Positions 45,531 through 58,385 of a stretch of DNA of 64,000 bases are shown here, in pieces. Position numbers and translations under genes: made by a program. Under the pieces are notes generated by a model, which saw nothing but the letters and a program-made list of their open reading frames with translations, ran no database searches and was not told where the DNA came from. The stretch is from Pyricularia pennisetigena. Taxonomy: Eukaryota > Ascomycota > Sordariomycetes > Magnaporthales > Pyriculariaceae. Location: positions 6,882,641-6,946,640 of the forward strand of contig NC_043742.1 of the NCBI RefSeq assembly GCF_004337985.1. Direction: 5' to 3'. The first letter of the stretch is position 1, and every line of letters begins with the position of its first letter.

Positions 45531-48500
45531 TCAAAGCTTTGAGCGAACGGCCTCTAGTCTATATTTGACATCCTTCAACGCTTTGGTCACGGGCTTCCAG
45601 CTGTCAAACTGCTTCAACAGCTCCGTGACCTCTGATGACAGTTCCGTCTTGACAAAGTCCTCCTCTAAAAGACCACGCATGATCCAAGGGAGATGATAAG
45701 GGTTACTGGTGGTGATGCCTTCGTGCTTTCCGATCTCGCAAGGAACCTTGCCTACGTCGCTTGTTTCTAGGGCGTGGGACACGGCAAGGCTATTTTGGGT
45801 TACGCATGTTGCTGGTTAACGGATGCCAGTCTATAGTGGTTGAAACGAGAAAGGCTGGAATCTTCCACTCACTCGTAAAGTTGCGGATCATCGTAGAGCG
45901 TGGAATGCCCGGCTCCTGAGTAGAGCGACCCTGCCAGCGGAACACTCAATTCCCGAATGAGACCATGGTCTGAGATGCCCATGTTTCGGAGCTTTAGGGC
46001 GAATCCAACCAAGTGGGCGATACTGTAGATTCATGGTGTGAGCAGTTGTCTTGTGTGTTGTCCTGCACAGTGAAATGATTACTTACAAGTCCGCAGCGTG
46101 CACCCTCGCATCACTTCATTTGATTAACTTGTTAGCCCCGGGATTATAACTTGGCCGTATGTGTTCCAAACTCACACAAACACCGCTCTGAAAAGCAGCG
46201 GATGATTAGCGGGAGAGTGCAGTGCAGACTGTTTCAAAGCAGGTTAGCATAGCGCACAAAAGTTGTAGAGTGAGTTGGGCTACTTGCCTCTAAAGGAACG
46301 ACCTGATCGTCTATGCTGCCGATATAAGTAACCCTCACACCGTACTCCAGTACAGCCTTGAGAGCGGCCTCGTAACGCTTGGAAACCTCGCTTTCGGGAT
46401 TTCCAAACTGCCCGAGAGAACATCTTTGTTAGTTGTAGCTCGTTGGCTTGTGTTTGGATCTGGAACTGTTAGACTTGCCTCCCACAGTTCACCTGCGGAT
46501 CCCATGAGCATACCCATGCCAGATTGGTAGCTTGGAAAGGGTCCGAGTGAGACACCAGCTGCTTCTCTGTCAGCCACAATCTCTAGTCCGATTCGAATGG
46601 CATCTTTTCAGTCTTGCATCCATCCACTCACCCATTGCACAGACACCAATACGCGGCGTCGTGATGATACCAAGCTCGATAAGTTTGGCAACCAACATGA
46701 TGCTGACTGGCACACCCTGAGAGTGACATGCCACCAATATGAAATCGGCCTTTCGTATAGACTCGATCCAGTTCAGAAGCAGCTTCCAGAGATTCTCTAC
46801 TCTTTCTCCAATTTTGCCCTCGCCCTCAAGCGCAACCTTTTCGATTTCGCAGTCCTGGCAACCGTGGCTATCAGCCCATCGACGTATACTATCAGCAGCA
46901 TGATTTGCGAACCGGATGGATGTGCCGGTGGGTTGGCCAATCATGGGGCGCAGGTAAGTCGCTGGAAACAGGCCATGAACCCCGATAGCCAGTGCCTTTT
47001 TGATTTTCGGTGGCTCCTTGGTGAGAAATGCGTGGTTCGCCTGGGGTTTCTGATGAGTCCTGAGGAGGAACTGCGCAATCTGCTGAATAATGGATGGGTT
47101 TTCCTTCATCCTGTAGGTAGACCTAAAGGATGGCAATAGAAGGTTCCCGGCCGAAGTTTTAACGGTGCCATCCACGGCAGAAGTCGTAGCCTTGACGCTA
47201 GACTCTGTCTTGGTGGTAGCGACAGATGTGGCCGTCGAGGGCCTGTTAGTAGTAGTAGGATCATCGATATCCATCGACTGAGGCCGAACACGCTTAGACT
47301 TCTTCGGCGACTCTTTAGCCTTGGACACGGCAGATGCCGTGGGTGGCGGGGCATTGTCTATTGTACTGGCAGGTTCTGGGTGGGCTTCTGAGCCTTCGCC
47401 CATGACGGCAATCTCTCCGGGCTCCCGCTTTGCAACACCCTTGCCAGACCCCGTAGACTTGGTGTTTGAATCCCTTGACCAGAACGCCCAAGTTGACCCC
47501 GCCGGCTGCGCTTCAGGGGATGTCACGGAATTATCTGTCATCGCCGCATCTTCCCGATCCTTGACTGGCTCAGTGACAAGATCCGCGGACGATGGTTTAC
47601 TTCTCTGAACAATATCATTTTTAACCGAGGTCGCTTCTTGTGGCGGAGCCGGGCGGCTGGTGGGCCAGAACCCGAACCAAGAAGTTGCAGCTGGCTCGGC
47701 AGGTGGTTGTAAAGATGAAGGAGGTAGTGAGGCCGAGGTTGATGTGGCATCATAACCTGGATTACCATTCTGGTGCTTTGAGTCATCCTTGTTGCTATTC
47801 GGCGCCAGTAAAGGCTTCGCTTCCGGATTCTGGGACTTGGAATATTCCGGAATGGATGTTGACTCCACGGTCTGCACCGGAGCGGGGGCGGCAGACCGGC
47901 CAAGCCATCCTAGCCATCCAGAGGAGGTTGCAGGCCTTTGTGGTAGTTCAGACACGCCTGCAGGCCGTTGAAGTTCTGGAAGCGGAGGGTTGCCATCTCC
48001 GCCAGTCGCGGTGGCGGATGTCGCATCATCCGATTTGATGCTAGCGTGGCCATTAGGCTCAGCGGCTCCAGAATCGGATGGATGTCCGTGACCTGTGGGT
48101 GTGTCTGATTCCTCGACAGGCGGTAACTGCGAAAGAGATCCGGGAGTATCACTGCCACTGTCCGTACTCCTCTTGGTATCAAACCGTGTGAGGTTTGGTA
48201 TCGTGTCGGGCTTCAATGTGCCGCCTAGTATCGACTCGCGGGCCACATGTGTGGAGGCACCGGCTTTCGACCTCGGTGCCCTAGGCCATGACCCGTACCA
48301 GCTTCGGCTTTTGTGAACCTGCTTTACAGGAGGAGGTTGTTGCTGCTGTGGAGCATCTTGGACCAGAGACAGCCGGCTGGCTGACGCCGATGCAGCTGTG
48401 GCAGCTGAGAATGGAGCAAAAGTCGTCGGGAGAGCTGGCGATGATGCTGAAGCGTGAGAAGATGAGATTGCGCGGGTTGGGAGTGCCGTCGGGGGTTTAC

Positions 48501-48597
48501 TGGAGGATGTCGATGGGATCAGAGGGCGCGATGTGTTTGCCTCGGTGGGATCTCGACGTGCTCGTTTGCGGGGGCTCATCGTGGGCGGCGGGATCAA
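45531..48597 (-). CDS. Alpha/beta hydrolase of the YML020W family, seven exons, 884 aa
   Basis: Related to the uncharacterised yeast protein YML020W; biochemical role unknown. Exons: 48597-46632, 46558-46479, 46407-46288, 46228-46176, 46113-46087, 46022-45873, 45789-45531. The phases sum to one frame. The first 480 or so residues are disordered (Ser/Pro/Lys/Thr) with repeated W-G-W/F-W segments (SSGWLGWLGRS, SWFGFWP, TWAFWSRD). The hydrolase core starts near FRSTYRM and shows VHGLFPATYLRPMIGQPTG and the nucleophile elbow ACHSQGVPVS. IGSIDDQVVPLESALH (a probable acidic-residue site) and SGAGHSTLYDD (a probable catalytic His) follow in later exons. Introns 2 and 3 begin with GCAAGT and are GC-AG introns. 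Exon 5 is only 27 nt. The start could also be the ATG at 48579 (MSPRKRARR). Confidence 0.85.
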
Positions 48598-49138
48598 CTA
48601 GAACAACTTGGCGTCGCCTTGTTCCCGGTGCAGTCAAGTTATGTTCATGGTTCGCTTTTCTGTATATGAATACACCTTTTTTGCAATCTACGTTGTTCAG
48701 TTTGTTTCGTCAGCTCGCAATGAAGTGCCTAGATTGGGAATTAGGACAATCGATGGGAGATTGCATTGCTAGTTCCATCGGCTTCGTCAAAGCCGCGCTG
48801 CCATACTAGGTACCGCCTGCGCAAAGGCTCAAGGCGTTGCCCGAGACATGCAGCGTCATGGATCCACATAATGTCAGCCGGGGGCCCACCTGAGGGGTAC
48901 CGCGGGACTGCAAAAAGCAGAAGGACGGACGGACGTACTGTATAATTTGGACCCCTTGCTAGCTGTGTTATCGCAACCGTTATCGGGCGCGCCCCGCAAA
49001 TAATTTTTTTGCTGAACAGATGCGCGCGACGCTTCTTAGGTAGAGAATTTCAGGATCGGTCCTGCAGAAAGTTCGCGGTGTCGGTTGTTGTCCATGCCCG
49101 TTGGCTCGAAATTTATACGGTCATCGGAACAGCTCACC
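48598..49138. promoter_or_regulatory. Divergent promoter hydrolase / RRP5
   Basis: 541 bp between start codons on opposite strands. No obvious TATA box. No exact PAC (GCGATGAG) motif was seen. Confidence 0.4.
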
Positions 49139-52100
49139 ATGAGCTCCCTAAAACGCAAAGATGCTCCCGGCAGCAAGCCGGCAGCGAAACCGCCCGCCGG
49201 CGAACCACCATCTAAACGCCCTCGATCCGATTCAGCGTCCAAGTCCAAGGACAATGCCGACAAGCCGGCCAGCGCGCCGGCAGCACCTGTTATCTCGAAG
49301 CTAAAGGAGGATGAGCCACTATTCCCCCGAGGAGGTGGAAGTGTCCTCACACCCTTGGAGCATAAGCAAATCAAGGTGCAGGCTAGCAAGGACGTCTTAT
49401 TCGAGCAACAGTCTGGGAAGAGCAAGGGCAAGGAAGATCGCGTACCCAAAAAGATCAAGGGGAAGAAGTCCAAGACGCAGCTGAAGGATTTCACCAAAAA
49501 TGCAGACGCTGTCAAAATAGAAAGTTTGAACTTCAAGGTGAGCGAACGCCTCCAATGCTGCGCTGCTTGCGGACTTGCTGTTCCTGGGAGAACCTACTGA
49601 CACAGCACAAAATCGTCCAGAGACTCGTCAAGGGCTCCTTGGTTCTTGGGCAAATTAGTGCCATCAGTGCTCTCGAGGTTGAAATCTCCCTGCCTAACAA
49701 TGTGACTGGACATGTCAAAGCAACGTCCATCTCGACACAGCTCACCAAGAAGCTGCAAGATGCGATGGATGTTGACCAAAAAGACGACGACGACGACGAC
49801 AGTGATATCGACCTCGCATCTATCATGTCAATCGGCCAATACGTTCGAGCGTATGTGGTTTCCACCATGGAGGAGCCCAGTACAGCTGGTGCGAAGGGCA
49901 AGAGACGGATTGAGCTCTCGCTACAGCCTGAGCTCGCAAACACGGGCCTCTCGAGCGCAGATGTTGTTGAGAATTGCACTGTTGTGGGCTCCATCTCAAG
50001 TGTAGAGGATCACGGATACGTGATGGACCTTGGCATAAAAAATCTCACTGGCTTCTTGTCCAAAAAGGAGGTAGACAAGAGCATATCGGCTACACAACTA
50101 GAGCCTGGCTGTGTGCATCTCCTCTTGGTTACGAGCGTCAAGGGTAAGGTTGCCCAGGTCTCGACGCTGACCAAGAAGCTGGGCAACGTGCAGCTCTTCC
50201 CGGGCACGGCAAAAACCATCAACACCTTTCTCCCCGGCACTGCTGTGGATGTATTAGTCTCGGATGTATCCGGAAGAGGACTTGCGGGCAAGGTTATGGG
50301 GTCTCTGGATGTGACAGCCGATATTATTCACTCTGGGCTTGGTCCGAACGGAGTCAACTTGGAGAAAAAGTACAAGATTGGTTCGAAAGTCAAGGCCAGG
50401 GTTATTTGCAATTTCCCCACGTCAGATAATCTCAAGCTTGGGATAAGTCTACTCAGCCACCTGACATCTCTCCAACCGAGGCACGCCACTGTGGACGGGA
50501 AGGAGCTGTCTCCCTTGGAGGCTCTACCTCACTCCTCCATAGTGGAGCAGTGTACCGTCACCAAGGTCGAACCAGATATTGGCCTCTTTGTTGACACGGG
50601 CGTCGAAGGCGTTCCTGGCTTTGTCCACATCTCCCGGGTCAAAGATGGAAGAGTGGACGCTCTGTATGAGGCCAGCGGACCGTACAAGACCGGATCTGTC
50701 CATCGAGGCAGGATTGTGGGCTATAACTCGATGGACGGCACGTATCATTTGTCCTTTGAGAAGAGTATACTCGAGCGCCAATATTTGCGTATCGAGGACG
50801 TGCCCATCGCCGAGGTGGTTAGTGTTACGATTGAGAAGCTGATAGTCAAGGAGGATGGTTTGAGCGGTGTGATCGTCAAGTTGGCCGACGGCATCACTGG
50901 CTTCGTTCCTGAGATGCACCTTGCCGATGTTCGTCTTCAGCACCCCGAGAAGAAGTTCAGAGAAGGTCTCAAGGTCAAAGCTCGCGTTCTGTCGGTTGAT
51001 CCGGCCAAGAACCAGCTACGCTTGACGTTCAAGAAGACCCTGGTGAACTCAGAGGCAGCACCCATCAAGGATTTTAGCGAGGCCTCGGTCGGACAGCAAG
51101 TCCAGGGAACCATCGTCAAGATCAAGCCCATCGGGGCATTCGTACAATTCTACGGGACGCTGAGAGGTTTCTTGCCCATTGGAGAGATGAGCGAGAGCTT
51201 CATCCGGGATCCGAACGAACATTTCCGGACCGGCCAGGTCGTCAACGTGCACGTCATCAACGTTGACCCTGAGAGGCGCCGACTGGTGGTTTCTTGCAAG
51301 GATCCGGCTGCTTTTGGGGTTGAGAAGCAGATGGCACTCCAGAAACTTAAGATTGGCGATCTCGTGTCTGGAAGCGTCACCGAGAAATCAGAGGACAACG
51401 TGTTTCTCGAGCTCAAAGACAGCTTACTAAAGGCAGTCTTGCGAGCACATCATCTTACCGACAAATCACCATCAAAGAACCAGTCCGCACTCAGCAAAAT
51501 ACGTGTTGGGCAGACCCTTGAGGATATGGTCATCCTTGAGAAGGACGAGGGCCGACGGTCGATTGTCTTGTCCCTCAAGCCAAGCCTTGTGAAGGCCAGC
51601 CAGAACGGTCAGTTTCTGGCCACGCTCGCAGACGCCAAGGTTGGCAAACTGGTTCAGGGCTTTGTGCGCAACATCACATCCACAGCTGTATTTGTTCAGT
51701 TTGGTGGCAATTTGACGGCTCTGCTGCCAAAGTCGATGATTTCGACCCAAAACCAGGCTCTGGAGGACTTTGGATTGCGTCTACACCAGGCTATCCAGGT
51801 CAAGGTACACTCAGTGGAGGACAAGCGCTTGGTGGTTTCCATGCCAGATGCCGAGGCACCCAAGGAAACCAAGCCACGGCATGAGGCAAAACCAGTTTCT
51901 AACCCCGTTGATGCATCGATTACTTCAACAGACGACATCAGTGTCGGCACCGTCACCAAGGCCAGGATCGCGTCTATTAAGAAAACGCAGCTGAACGTGG
52001 CGCTAGCAGACAACGTTCAGGGACGTGTAGACATTTCCGAAGTATTCGATGCTTGGGACGAGATTACGAACGCGAAAGACCCACTGTCGAAATTCACACA

Positions 52101-54668
52101 GAACCAGATCATCGACGTTCGCGTCATTGGCGTGCACGATGCACGCAACTACCGCTTCTTGCCCTTCTCGCACCGCACGGCAAACTCTGTTCTGGAGCTC
52201 ACTGCCAAGCCTAGCAGTGTGCGGGCCAAGGGTCGATACAAGCCGCTGGCCATGGCCGATGTTAAGGCCGGGTCGAGCTGGCTTACTTTTGTAAACAACA
52301 ACGAGGACAAGTGGCTGTGGGTGAATCTTTCCCCCACCGTCAGGGGTAGGATTCGGTCCAGTGAGGTATCAGACGACAGCTCTCACGGGAAGGACCTGCG
52401 CCAGAACTTCCCCGTGGGCACTGCTCTCCGGGCTCGCGTACTGGCTGTCGATGCCGACAATGGCAAACTGGACTTGTCAGCGCGCTCGGCACGGCCCAAC
52501 GAGCACATGAAGTGGGAGGAACTAGAAAAAGACACCGTCATGCACGCCAGGGTTACCAAGGTGAACGACCGCCAGGTATTCATCCAGATCAGTGACAGTA
52601 TCGCCGCGCCTGTACACATTATCGACTTGAGCGATGACTACGAACACGCCAACCCCCTCAAGTACTCCAAGAACGACATCGTTCGAGTGTCGGTTGTGAG
52701 CATTGACAAGAACAACAAAAAGCTCCGACTTTCGGCACGAGAATCACGCGTTCTGAGCTCGGAGCTGCCCGTCAAGGACAAGGAGATCACCAGCGTGTCC
52801 CAAATCGAGCAGGGCACAATCCTTCGGGGCTTTGTGAAGAACGTTTCCGACAAAGGTCTGTTTGTCACCCTCGGTGGCGATGTCACGGCATTGGTCAGGA
52901 TATCCGATCTCTCCGACGCCTTCCTCAAGGATTGGAAAGAGCACTTTCAGGTTGACCAGCTCGTCAAGGGCCGCGTGACCTCTGTCGACAAGACTCTCGG
53001 TCATGTTCAGATGAGCCTCAAGGCTTCGGCTGTTGACGAGGATTACAAGCCTCTGCCTGGCTACGGAGACTTGAAGGAGGGCCAGGTTGTCACCGGCAAA
53101 GTGCGCAAGGTTGCTGACTTTGGTGCCTTTATCCTCATCGACAACTCGGCGAACGTCAGTGGACTCTGTCACAGGACTGAGATGGCTGACAAGCCTGTCA
53201 AGGACGCAACCAAACTTTACAGGGAGGGCGACAGCGTCAAGGCAATCATTCTCAGTGTTGATGCAACCAAGAAGAAGGTCAGCTTTGGACTGAAGCCGTC
53301 GTATTTTGAGGATACCGACAGCGATGACGACATGGAAGACGATGAAGATAGCGACGATTCTGGCGCGGCGCTTGGCTTCGACAGCGACGATGATGATGAC
53401 GAGGACGAAGATGATGATATGGATGATGGCGACAGCGTTGTGCTATTTACGGGCACAGGCGACGCAAAATCTTCCGATGAGGAAGATGAGGAAGACGACG
53501 ATGTCTCCATGACGGACGCGCAAGCCGGAGGTGCCGCTCTTCCGGGACTAGATGCCGGAGGGTTTGATTGGTCAGGCGGTAACCTCGATGCTGACGAGCA
53601 GGAGCTTGATGGTTCTTCAGAGGAGCAGACGGACAAGAAGACCAAGAAGCGGAGAAAGGCCGAGATCGAGGTTGACCGCACCGGTGACCTGGATGCCAAC
53701 GGTCCCCAGACCGCTGGTGACTTTGAGAGACTGTTGCTCGGACAGCCGAACTCGTCTGCATTGTGGATTGCATATATGGCGTTCCACATGCAGGTGAGTG
53801 AGCTTGCAAAGGCCCGAGAGGTTGCCGAGAGAGCCATCAACACTATCAACGTGCGCGAGGAAACGGAAAAGCTCAACGTTTGGATTGCCTACCTCAACCT
53901 GGAGGTGGCCTACGGCACAGACGAGAGCCTGGACGAAGTCTTCAAGCGGGCTTGCCAGTACAATGATGACCTAGAAGTCCATGAACGGTTGGCGAGTATC
54001 TGTATTCAGTCTGGAAAGCATGATGTGAGTAGCACCACGTTCCCCTTTACTTGTTTTACTTTTAATTCGGTGTGTTTCTTGGAGGCGCTGACGATGACTT
54101 CTCTTTTTTCATCCTACAGAAAGCAGACGAGCTATTCCAAGCAATGGTCAAGAAGTTCGGCAGCAAGTCACCCAAAGTCTGGCTCAACTACGCACACTTC
54201 CTCTACACTTCAGCCAAGTCACCTGACCGAGGTCGTGCCCTGCTGCCCCGAGCCATGAAGTCCCTCGGGAGTCACGCACACCTGGAGCTAGCCAGCAAGT
54301 TTGCGGGACTCGAGTTCCGCTGCCCCGGTGGCGACCCGGAGCGCGGTCGCACCGTCTTTGAGGGTCTGTTGGCCACGTACCCCAAGAGGCTCGACCTGCG
54401 CGGCCAGCTGCTCGACCTCGAGGTGGCTGCCGGTAGCGACAAGGCCGTCGTGCGCGACGTGTTTGAGCGCGGCACCAAGGCCAAGGGTCTCAAGCCGAAG
54501 CAGGCCAAGAAGTGGTTCCAACGCTGGGCCAAGTGGGAGGAGGCTAACGGGGATGCCAAGAGCCGCGAGAAGGTATCGGCCAAGGCGCAGGAGTGGGCCA
54601 GGTTGGCCGAGGCTAGAAAGGCCGACAAGACGGTGCAGGATAACAACGATGCTGCGGACTCGGAATAG
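49139..54668 (+). CDS. RRP5: rRNA biogenesis protein RRP5, 1788 aa
   Basis: Large nucleolar factor required for early cleavages of pre-rRNA in both 40S and 60S pathways. Exons: 49139-49537, 49606-54024, 54120-54668; introns 68 and 95 nt. The N-terminus is basic (MSSLKRKDAPG, KKIKGKKSKTQLKDF) and contains LFPRGGGSVLTPLE. A long tandem array of S1 RNA-binding repeats (roughly a dozen) fills about residues 140-1380, with recurring signatures such as GTIVKIKPIGAFVQFYGTLR, GFVKNVSDKGLFVTLGGDV and GKVRKVADFGAFILID. An acidic hinge (about 1385-1460, Asp/Glu/Ser runs) precedes the HAT/TPR-like C-terminus (about 1500-1788: FERLLLGQPNSSALWIAYMA, VWLNYAHFLY, LDLRGQLLDLEVA). Length and order match fungal RRP5. 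An in-frame ATG at 49094 could add 15 residues. Confidence 0.97.
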
Positions 54669-55658
54669 GTTCAGGCGGAAGCTATTATTTCAGATGTTCT
54701 TTGATCGCGGGGAGAGGAGAAGGAGGAGGGGGAAAGGGGTTTCATCTGTTAATATAATTTTATCATGGCTTGGCGTACAAAAAGAATGATGAGAAAAGAG
54801 AAAAAAAAAAAGAAAGAAAAAAAAAAACAGTGAAATTTCCCAAACACTACCGAATACATACAGTACACGCAAGAAATAAGGTAACCAACGTTGTTGAACT
54901 TTTGGTCTCGACCAGAGGTGAAAGAGGGGTGGGGAATCTTTTTTTTTTTTTTTTTAAAGGCCGCGGTCCAGATCGAGCAACGCGTTTTTCTTTGCAATTT
55001 ATCCCCATTTGCTTCCCGACTCCATGGTACTACGATAGGAAACGCGCAGGGCTGGGCAATGCATCGTGACGTAGAGGGAGGGTTGCAGTGAAGATGATGG
55101 TGGTGGTGACATTCATTACTTTTTTTTTTTTTTTTTTTAAAGTTGGGGAGAACCAAGTCTACACTAGGTAGTCCTACCAGTGAACTAAGCTCAACAACAG
55201 TTCAACAAACCCGCATCTATACGTGAAGTGCTAACAGCCAAACACACAACGATTGACAACATTCCACATGAACAGTCAGCTATAAGTTGTAGTATATAGG
55301 TTGATATTTGTTCAGTCTGTCTCGCTATGAAAACCCCCTAGACCAAATGAGACGCCACGCAATGCAAATCATCCATGTGCAGTAGATCCTCAGATATACA
55401 CTAATATGTTCGACAAGAACATAATAGAAAGAAAAAAGAGAAGAAAAAATAGACAAGAGGAAGCCAAATCATCCCAGTGGTGTGATGATGATGCCGCGAT
55501 ATGTAGTATAGTCCGCCAACCCAATGCAAGGAACATAAAGATGAGAAATCAAAAACAATACAAGGCTCTAAATCTCCATCGCAAATATGCAGACCGCCTA
55601 GACGCCTTTCCCAAATCATGCATGATATGCCCGGTTACAAAAGAAATCAAATATCCGA
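54669..55658. other. Convergent intergenic region after RRP5
   Basis: Contains homopolymers at 54941-54955 (T) and 55120-55138 (T), and purine-rich stretches at 54790-54828. No gene supported. Confidence 0.45.
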
Positions 55659-57710
55659 TCAGGATGTAGCAATAATAGGCACCCAGCGGGCAGGGACACC
55701 GTCGGGCCCAATCTCATACTCCTTACTGCTTGTCTTTCGGGGTGGTAGTGCCCAGCGTGCTCGGCCCGGTCGCTGGTCGCTCAGCTTGCCACGTTTCCGC
55801 ATAGCCATTTCCATAACGGCGATCCGGATGAAGTCGGAGTTCTCACGCATTTCGCGCTGTCGACCAGGTAGCGCCAAAGGTGACGTCGCGTTAGGGGTAG
55901 ACTCCGGAGACTGCGGCCCCGCCTCGCCGGTTGTGGACTTTTGCGGATTCGGACTGGGAATACCGCGGGGGGACGACGGAGACGTGCCATGGTGAGATCC
56001 AGACCGTGAGCGTCGAACTTTGTAAGTCTGCATCTGAATAGAAGCTGTAAAGTTAGGCCGGGTCGGAGTTGCAGATGAGTCAGACTCTGCAGGACGTAGT
56101 TCCATGCGGGCAGTGGTGGTTGGGTTGAGATAGCGACGAAGAGCCGCACTGGGCTCTTCCTCCAATTGAGGTGGCCTCCGCTCGTCGGTGAAAGGTACGC
56201 GGGGGTCGATGGTCAATATAGACCGCGTGAGGAAGTCCTCGGGGGGTATCGAAGCAATGCCCAGGTTAGAGATGGAGCGGGCTGCATTGCGCAAGGCCCT
56301 CAGCGAGGCCGTAAGGTTACTTTTAAAGGCCGACTTGAGCGGCTTAAAACTGGAATCGGACTTTTTATCATCCTCAGAGCCAGACTGTTGCTCATCGCTG
56401 AACACACGGAAATCGAGTTGGTCGACTGATGCAATAGTTGGCGACGGAGAGGCCAACGGGTCACAGGCGGCACTTCCCGGAGGTGAAGACAAAGGCTCCG
56501 GTCGACGTCGCAAAGGGACGCGCGGGCTCTTGCGACGATAGGAGCTCCCAAAAGTTGAAGGAGTGTAGTTTGTAAATGGGGTACCAGGTGTCCCGGGAGA
56601 CAGAACGGGGGAGAGTGTACTCCCACTGGTAAAAGAATCGTCGAGGGACGAAACTGAATCGTCAGAAACGGTGCGGGCGGAGACGTTGACGCGGCTCGGC
56701 GTGCTGCTTACCAGCGACGCGTTGTCGTCAAAATCATCAGAAAATGAGAGGCAGTCACTGTCGTCCATGCCATCGTCGGGTGAGCTGAGTAGAAGATCCA
56801 TGGGACTCCGGGAGAGGGTCAAGCTGATCTCCTTCTCATTCCGCTGCACACGCTGGATGATGGCGTCTACAGTCATGCTCTCCTCGCGGGACTGACCCGT
56901 AGCCCTACCTGCGAGGGCCTGGACTCTAGTGGCCCTAGAACGGGGTATGTTGGTGATGGCGAGCAAAGCCGCCACCGAGGGCGAGATTGCATCCGGTTTG
57001 TGGCCCGGGCATTTCTGCGAAGGAGTTTTCCTGCCTCGACCATGGTGATGGTGTTTGTGGGTATCGTGGTACCGCTTCTCGCCGCGCTGGTTCTTGGAAG
57101 CGGGAATGCGAACAGGACTCGTGGGAGTCATGGGCCTGTGTAGGCTGGTGACTGTGCTCGAGCTGGAGCTGAGTAGTGTGGTCGACGGCGTCAGGGTCGG
57201 AGAGACGGTAGGTGTTGCGGCTGCGGTGACGAACTTGTTGAACACGGGGGGTTCGGGACGTTGGGGGCCGTCAACTAAACCCAACTGCTTCTGCCGGTGT
57301 TGTGCAACCATGATGTTGTGGTTTGTGTAGGCGCCGAGGTGGGCCCCGTTTTGAGGTTTCCCCTTGCCGTTGCTGCCTCCGGTAATGTTGCTGGTGGAAC
57401 TGTCGTGGGCAGCCCTGCTATCGTCATCCTTTCGGATCGCGAGTGGTGCAGAGGGATACCGAGAATGGTTGTCCAAGCACTGCGGGCGACCAGAAAAAGA
57501 ATTCAGGTTTTGGTGATGGCGCGGTGGTGGCGATTTTTGTTGTTGTGACGTCGCCAGGGTGGTATGCTTCTCGTCGGTGTGGTGGTTGTGGTTGTGATTG
57601 TGATTTGGCGTGTGGGCAGGATGTGAAAAGGAAGAAGAGGGAGGATTAGAAATAGAATTGCCAGGCGAGCGATTGCCCAAAAGAAAACCACCCCTGGGTG
57701 AAAATGCCAT
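55659..57710 (-). CDS. Disordered hypothetical fungal protein, 683 aa
   Basis: I do not recognise the family. Single exon with coding-like composition throughout. The N-terminal 250 residues are low complexity: His/Asn repeats (NHNHNHNHH), Pro/Ser runs and a Thr/Ser-rich segment (TPTVSPTLTPSTTLLSSSSS). The middle has an acidic stretch (DGMDDSDCLSFSDDFDDN) and a short, likely helical segment (LTASLRALRNAARSISNLG, about 480-498). The last 60 residues look the most constrained: SDFIRIAVMEMAMRKRGKLSD, then a basic GRARWALPPRK, ending VPARWVPIIA. There are no transmembrane segments or signal peptide. It could be a scaffold or regulatory protein, but no function can be assigned. Convergent with RRP5. 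Confidence 0.7.
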   Translation of the reverse strand: MAFSPRGGFLLGNRSPGNSISNPPSSSFSHPAHTPNHNHNHNHHTDEKHTTLATSQQQKSPPPRHHQNLNSFSGRPQCLDNHSRYPSAPLAIRKDDDSRAAHDSSTSNITGGSNGKGKPQNGAHLGAYTNHNIMVAQHRQKQLGLVDGPQRPEPPVFNKFVTAAATPTVSPTLTPSTTLLSSSSSTVTSLHRPMTPTSPVRIPASKNQRGEKRYHDTHKHHHHGRGRKTPSQKCPGHKPDAISPSVAALLAITNIPRSRATRVQALAGRATGQSREESMTVDAIIQRVQRNEKEISLTLSRSPMDLLLSSPDDGMDDSDCLSFSDDFDDNASLVSSTPSRVNVSARTVSDDSVSSLDDSFTSGSTLSPVLSPGTPGTPFTNYTPSTFGSSYRRKSPRVPLRRRPEPLSSPPGSAACDPLASPSPTIASVDQLDFRVFSDEQQSGSEDDKKSDSSFKPLKSAFKSNLTASLRALRNAARSISNLGIASIPPEDFLTRSILTIDPRVPFTDERRPPQLEEEPSAALRRYLNPTTTARMELRPAESDSSATPTRPNFTASIQMQTYKVRRSRSGSHHGTSPSSPRGIPSPNPQKSTTGEAGPQSPESTPNATSPLALPGRQREMRENSDFIRIAVMEMAMRKRGKLSDQRPGRARWALPPRKTSSKEYEIGPDGVPARWVPIIATS

Positions 57711-58385
57711 CTCGGCCAGCGAAGCAAACCCTGCCTAATGCCTCCACTGCCTGATCCGTCCCACTGGTGTTTGCCTGCCTCGTTGGGATAAAGCGGGGGC
57801 GCTTTAGCGGCGACCCTGAAAATGCCGTGCCAGGGTTTATTACGCGAAAGGAAGGAGAAGAAAAGCGCATTTGGCTTGGCGTTTTTTTTTTTTTTTTCTC
57901 TTTTCTTTTGTTCTCCGTTCTTTATCCTGGTTGCTGCACTGTGCCCGGTGAACTGGTGCTGACAATCTCACTGCGTACGTTCCACACGTCCAAGTGGTTC
58001 AAGTACCCCTTGAAGCCTTTCGTCGTTTGGGGAACCTGTTCGTTCGCAGTTGTTATTCCATGAGGCGGGCTTGGCAAGCTGGCAAACAAACAAAAAAAAA
58101 GGTTTCGTGACTGAGAGTAACGCGCGTTGGTATTCGAGATTTTGGTTGATTACTGTAAAAGCGCCGCCAGCCGACGACGTAGCGGGCTAGCCAGCCAACA
58201 GTCGAGAGGAATGACTTGGGACGACCAAATGTCAAAACTCTTTAAAACAATAACGTAATTCAGCACAAATTCCTTCGCTACCTCGGAGGGGATAGAATAG
58301 ATAGGTACCTTACCTTGGTGCAAATTGGCGTCAAAGATCAGCCACTAAGCAGGTCTACAGAGAATCTAGCCGACCGACCTAGTAT

